DNA of 15,095 nucleotides, taken from NCBI GenBank assembly GCA_035291905.1, contig DATDRF010000033.1, positions 1 to 15,095 of the forward strand, read 5' to 3'. The notes under the pieces are model-generated. The model was not told where the DNA came from and did no database searches. It worked only from the letters and a program-made list of their open reading frames with translations. Origin of the DNA: JACPLA01 sp035291905 (GTDB taxonomy: Bacteria > Bacteroidota > Ignavibacteria > UBA10030). This document shows, piece by piece, positions 14,017 through 15,095 of this stretch; within the stretch, counting starts at the first letter, position 1; each line of letters begins with the position of its first letter. Both the position numbers and the translations under genes were made by a program.

Positions 14017-14595
14017 ATGAAGGTTCTACTTATTAACAGCATGCCGGAAGACACTCTCTCAGATACGATTTTGGTGAAGCAGGTTTGTGAAGGGGACAGG
14101 AAGGCGTTTGGCAGACTCTATGAGAAATACAAAGAGCCGCTTTTTCGTTTTTGTCTGCGACTCCTCAAAAACTCCGAGCAGGCAGAAGATGCGGTGCAAG
14201 AAACATTCTTTCGGGTCTGGACGAAAGCAAGTGCCATAGATAATCCACATTCCTTTCGAGCATGGCTCTTCAGTGTCGCAAGGTTTCATGCGTTGAACAA
14301 TTTAAGGGACAGGAAAGAAGGGCAAGAGATTTCGGAGAACGATCTGGTTGAGCTTGATACACCACACGAAATCGTTGTTCGAGCTGAACAGACTGCTGGC
14401 ATAATGGGATTGATCGAACTTCTCAATCCACAACACAGGGAACTAATTCTTCTCAGATCATTTGAAGGATTTTCCTATGCAGAGATATCAATGATAACAG
14501 GATTGTCCCTGTCAAGCGTGAAAGTTCAATTGTTCAATGCGAGGAAGGTTCTTACGCAGCTCCATTCAAAACATCAGGGAGAAAAGCCAACGTGA
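14017..14595 (+). CDS. ECF-type RNA polymerase sigma factor
   Basis: This 192-residue sigma-70-family factor has only regions 2 and 4, as in the extracytoplasmic-function group. Sigma2 spans about 27-97, with FGRLYEKYKEPLFRFCLRLLKN, AEDAVQETFFRVW (57-69) and FRAWLFSVARFHALNNLRD for -10 recognition and melting. Sigma4 spans about 130-183, with LNPQHRELILLRSFEGFSYAEISMITGLSLSSVKVQLFNARKVL-type helix-turn-helix for -35 recognition (segments 136-150 and 151-180). The start is uncertain: neither ATG at 14017 nor ATG at 14041 has a clear ribosome binding site, and the conserved part begins after both. The stop overlaps the GTG of the anti-sigma gene. Its local GC is lower than that of the thiamine operon 40 bases upstream. 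Confidence 0.92.
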   Translation: MKVLLINSMPEDTLSDTILVKQVCEGDRKAFGRLYEKYKEPLFRFCLRLLKNSEQAEDAVQETFFRVWTKASAIDNPHSFRAWLFSVARFHALNNLRDRKEGQEISENDLVELDTPHEIVVRAEQTAGIMGLIELLNPQHRELILLRSFEGFSYAEISMITGLSLSSVKVQLFNARKVLTQLHSKHQGEKPT

Positions 14596-15065
14596 AGGAA
14601 TGTCGACATTTTCAAATTGAGATTAGTTCATACTACGACGGAGAATCAGGGTCGGATGAAAAGCGAGACCTTTTTCTTCATCTTGCACAGTGCGATGACT
14701 GTCGAATGTTCTGGGAAAATCTGCATCGACTTGAATTGAGACTAACCGGTTCAAGGTCAATCGCGATTCCGCAGAGGCTAACGTCTCGAATCGCTTCAAT
14801 CCCGCAAAGTCGCACGAGGGAAGAAGTTTCTCCTTTCTTGAATAATGTGAAACGGAATATTGTGGGGTTGTGGACGAGGAGGTTCTCAATTCCGCTGCCA
14901 ATTATCGCTTTCGTTGTGCTTGTGTCAATTGGAGCTTGGCTGGTTTCTCTTGCCAGCAAAGAAACTGCATTCGTTCCAACAGATGAGGTGATATACTATT
15001 CGACATTGCCCGCTGTTCAAGTGATTGGATATTATCCACCTGCCGCATTGGAACTGAAGAGGTGA
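14592..15065 (+). CDS. Zinc-finger anti-sigma factor, membrane-anchored
   Basis: This 157-residue protein should hold the preceding ECF sigma factor at the inner membrane. The N-terminal cytoplasmic part is a zinc-finger anti-sigma (ZAS) domain with the H-x3-C-x2-C motif at His30, Cys34 and Cys37 (HLAQCDDC) and Cys4 as a possible additional ligand. A single membrane helix lies at about 99-121 (SIPLPIIAFVVLVSIGAWLVSLA region). A short periplasmic tail of about 36 residues ends in ELKR, too small for a large sensing domain. It starts with GTG at 14592, overlapping the sigma factor stop codon by four bases, so the two are made in step. The signal sensed is unknown; the third gene of the operon may be part of it. 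Confidence 0.9.
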   Translation: MKECRHFQIEISSYYDGESGSDEKRDLFLHLAQCDDCRMFWENLHRLELRLTGSRSIAIPQRLTSRIASIPQSRTREEVSPFLNNVKRNIVGLWTRRFSIPLPIIAFVVLVSIGAWLVSLASKETAFVPTDEVIYYSTLPAVQVIGYYPPAALELKR

Positions 15066-15068
15066 AAT

Positions 15069-15095
15069 ATGAACGGTTTCCTCCTGATGACCTTT
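15069..15095 (+). CDS. Start of a third gene in the sigma/anti-sigma operon (partial)
   Basis: Nine codons (MNGFLLMTF) run to the window edge. GAGGTG lies 5 bases upstream of the ATG and overlaps the end of the anti-sigma gene, and the gap between the genes is only 3 bases, so co-expression is nearly certain. The hydrophobic beginning suggests a membrane or exported protein. In many ECF operons this place holds a periplasmic sensor or target protein, but nothing here identifies it. Confidence 0.65.

Overview
The window looks like chromosomal DNA of a Gram-negative member of the Bacteroidota/Chlorobiota/Ignavibacteria group. Three features point there: a TonB-dependent receptor with an N-terminal carboxypeptidase-regulatory-like domain, a DUF4153-type membrane protein, and a lipoprotein and a small beta-barrel with clear export signals. 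Several promoters match the ordinary sigma-70 consensus with 17-base spacers rather than the atypical Bacteroidetes pattern, which favours Ignavibacteria/Chlorobi-like bacteria. This placement is an inference. No phage, transposon, tRNA, rRNA or CRISPR was seen.

Layout. Positions 1-59 hold the start of a leftward exported protein. Positions 322-2154 encode a DUF4153 membrane protein. It converges on a leftward S24 (CI/LexA-type) repressor at 2190-2840, which has a perfect consensus promoter and two GACA-N4-TGTC operator-like sites. Positions 3074-3979 encode a lipoprotein of unknown function, followed by a terminator. A 49-codon ORF with a very strong ribosome binding site lies at 4121-4270. 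From 6804 down to 4276 runs a leftward four-gene cluster: unknown protein, AlkA-like DNA glycosylase, alpha/beta hydrolase, small helical protein. The last three genes overlap by 1 and 4 bases. The first gene has an inverted repeat over its -10 box and start codon and is probably read from a leaderless transcript. Positions 6994-7506 encode a small outer-membrane barrel with its own promoter and terminator.

Positions 7770-9112 hold a VKOR-family disulfide-generating membrane protein overlapping an HDAC-family deacetylase. After a long hairpin repeat comes the most informative unit, at 9224-13976. It consists of a consensus promoter, a TPP riboswitch, a terminator-type expression platform, a TonB-dependent receptor, thiamine pyrophosphokinase and a sodium:solute symporter. 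Together they read as a complete thiamine salvage pathway: outer-membrane import, inner-membrane import and pyrophosphorylation, shut off by TPP. The symporter occupies the place that PnuT usually holds in Bacteroidetes thiamine operons, so it is a candidate thiamine transporter.

The window ends with a lower-GC module: an ECF sigma factor, its overlapping zinc-finger anti-sigma factor, and the first nine codons of a third gene.
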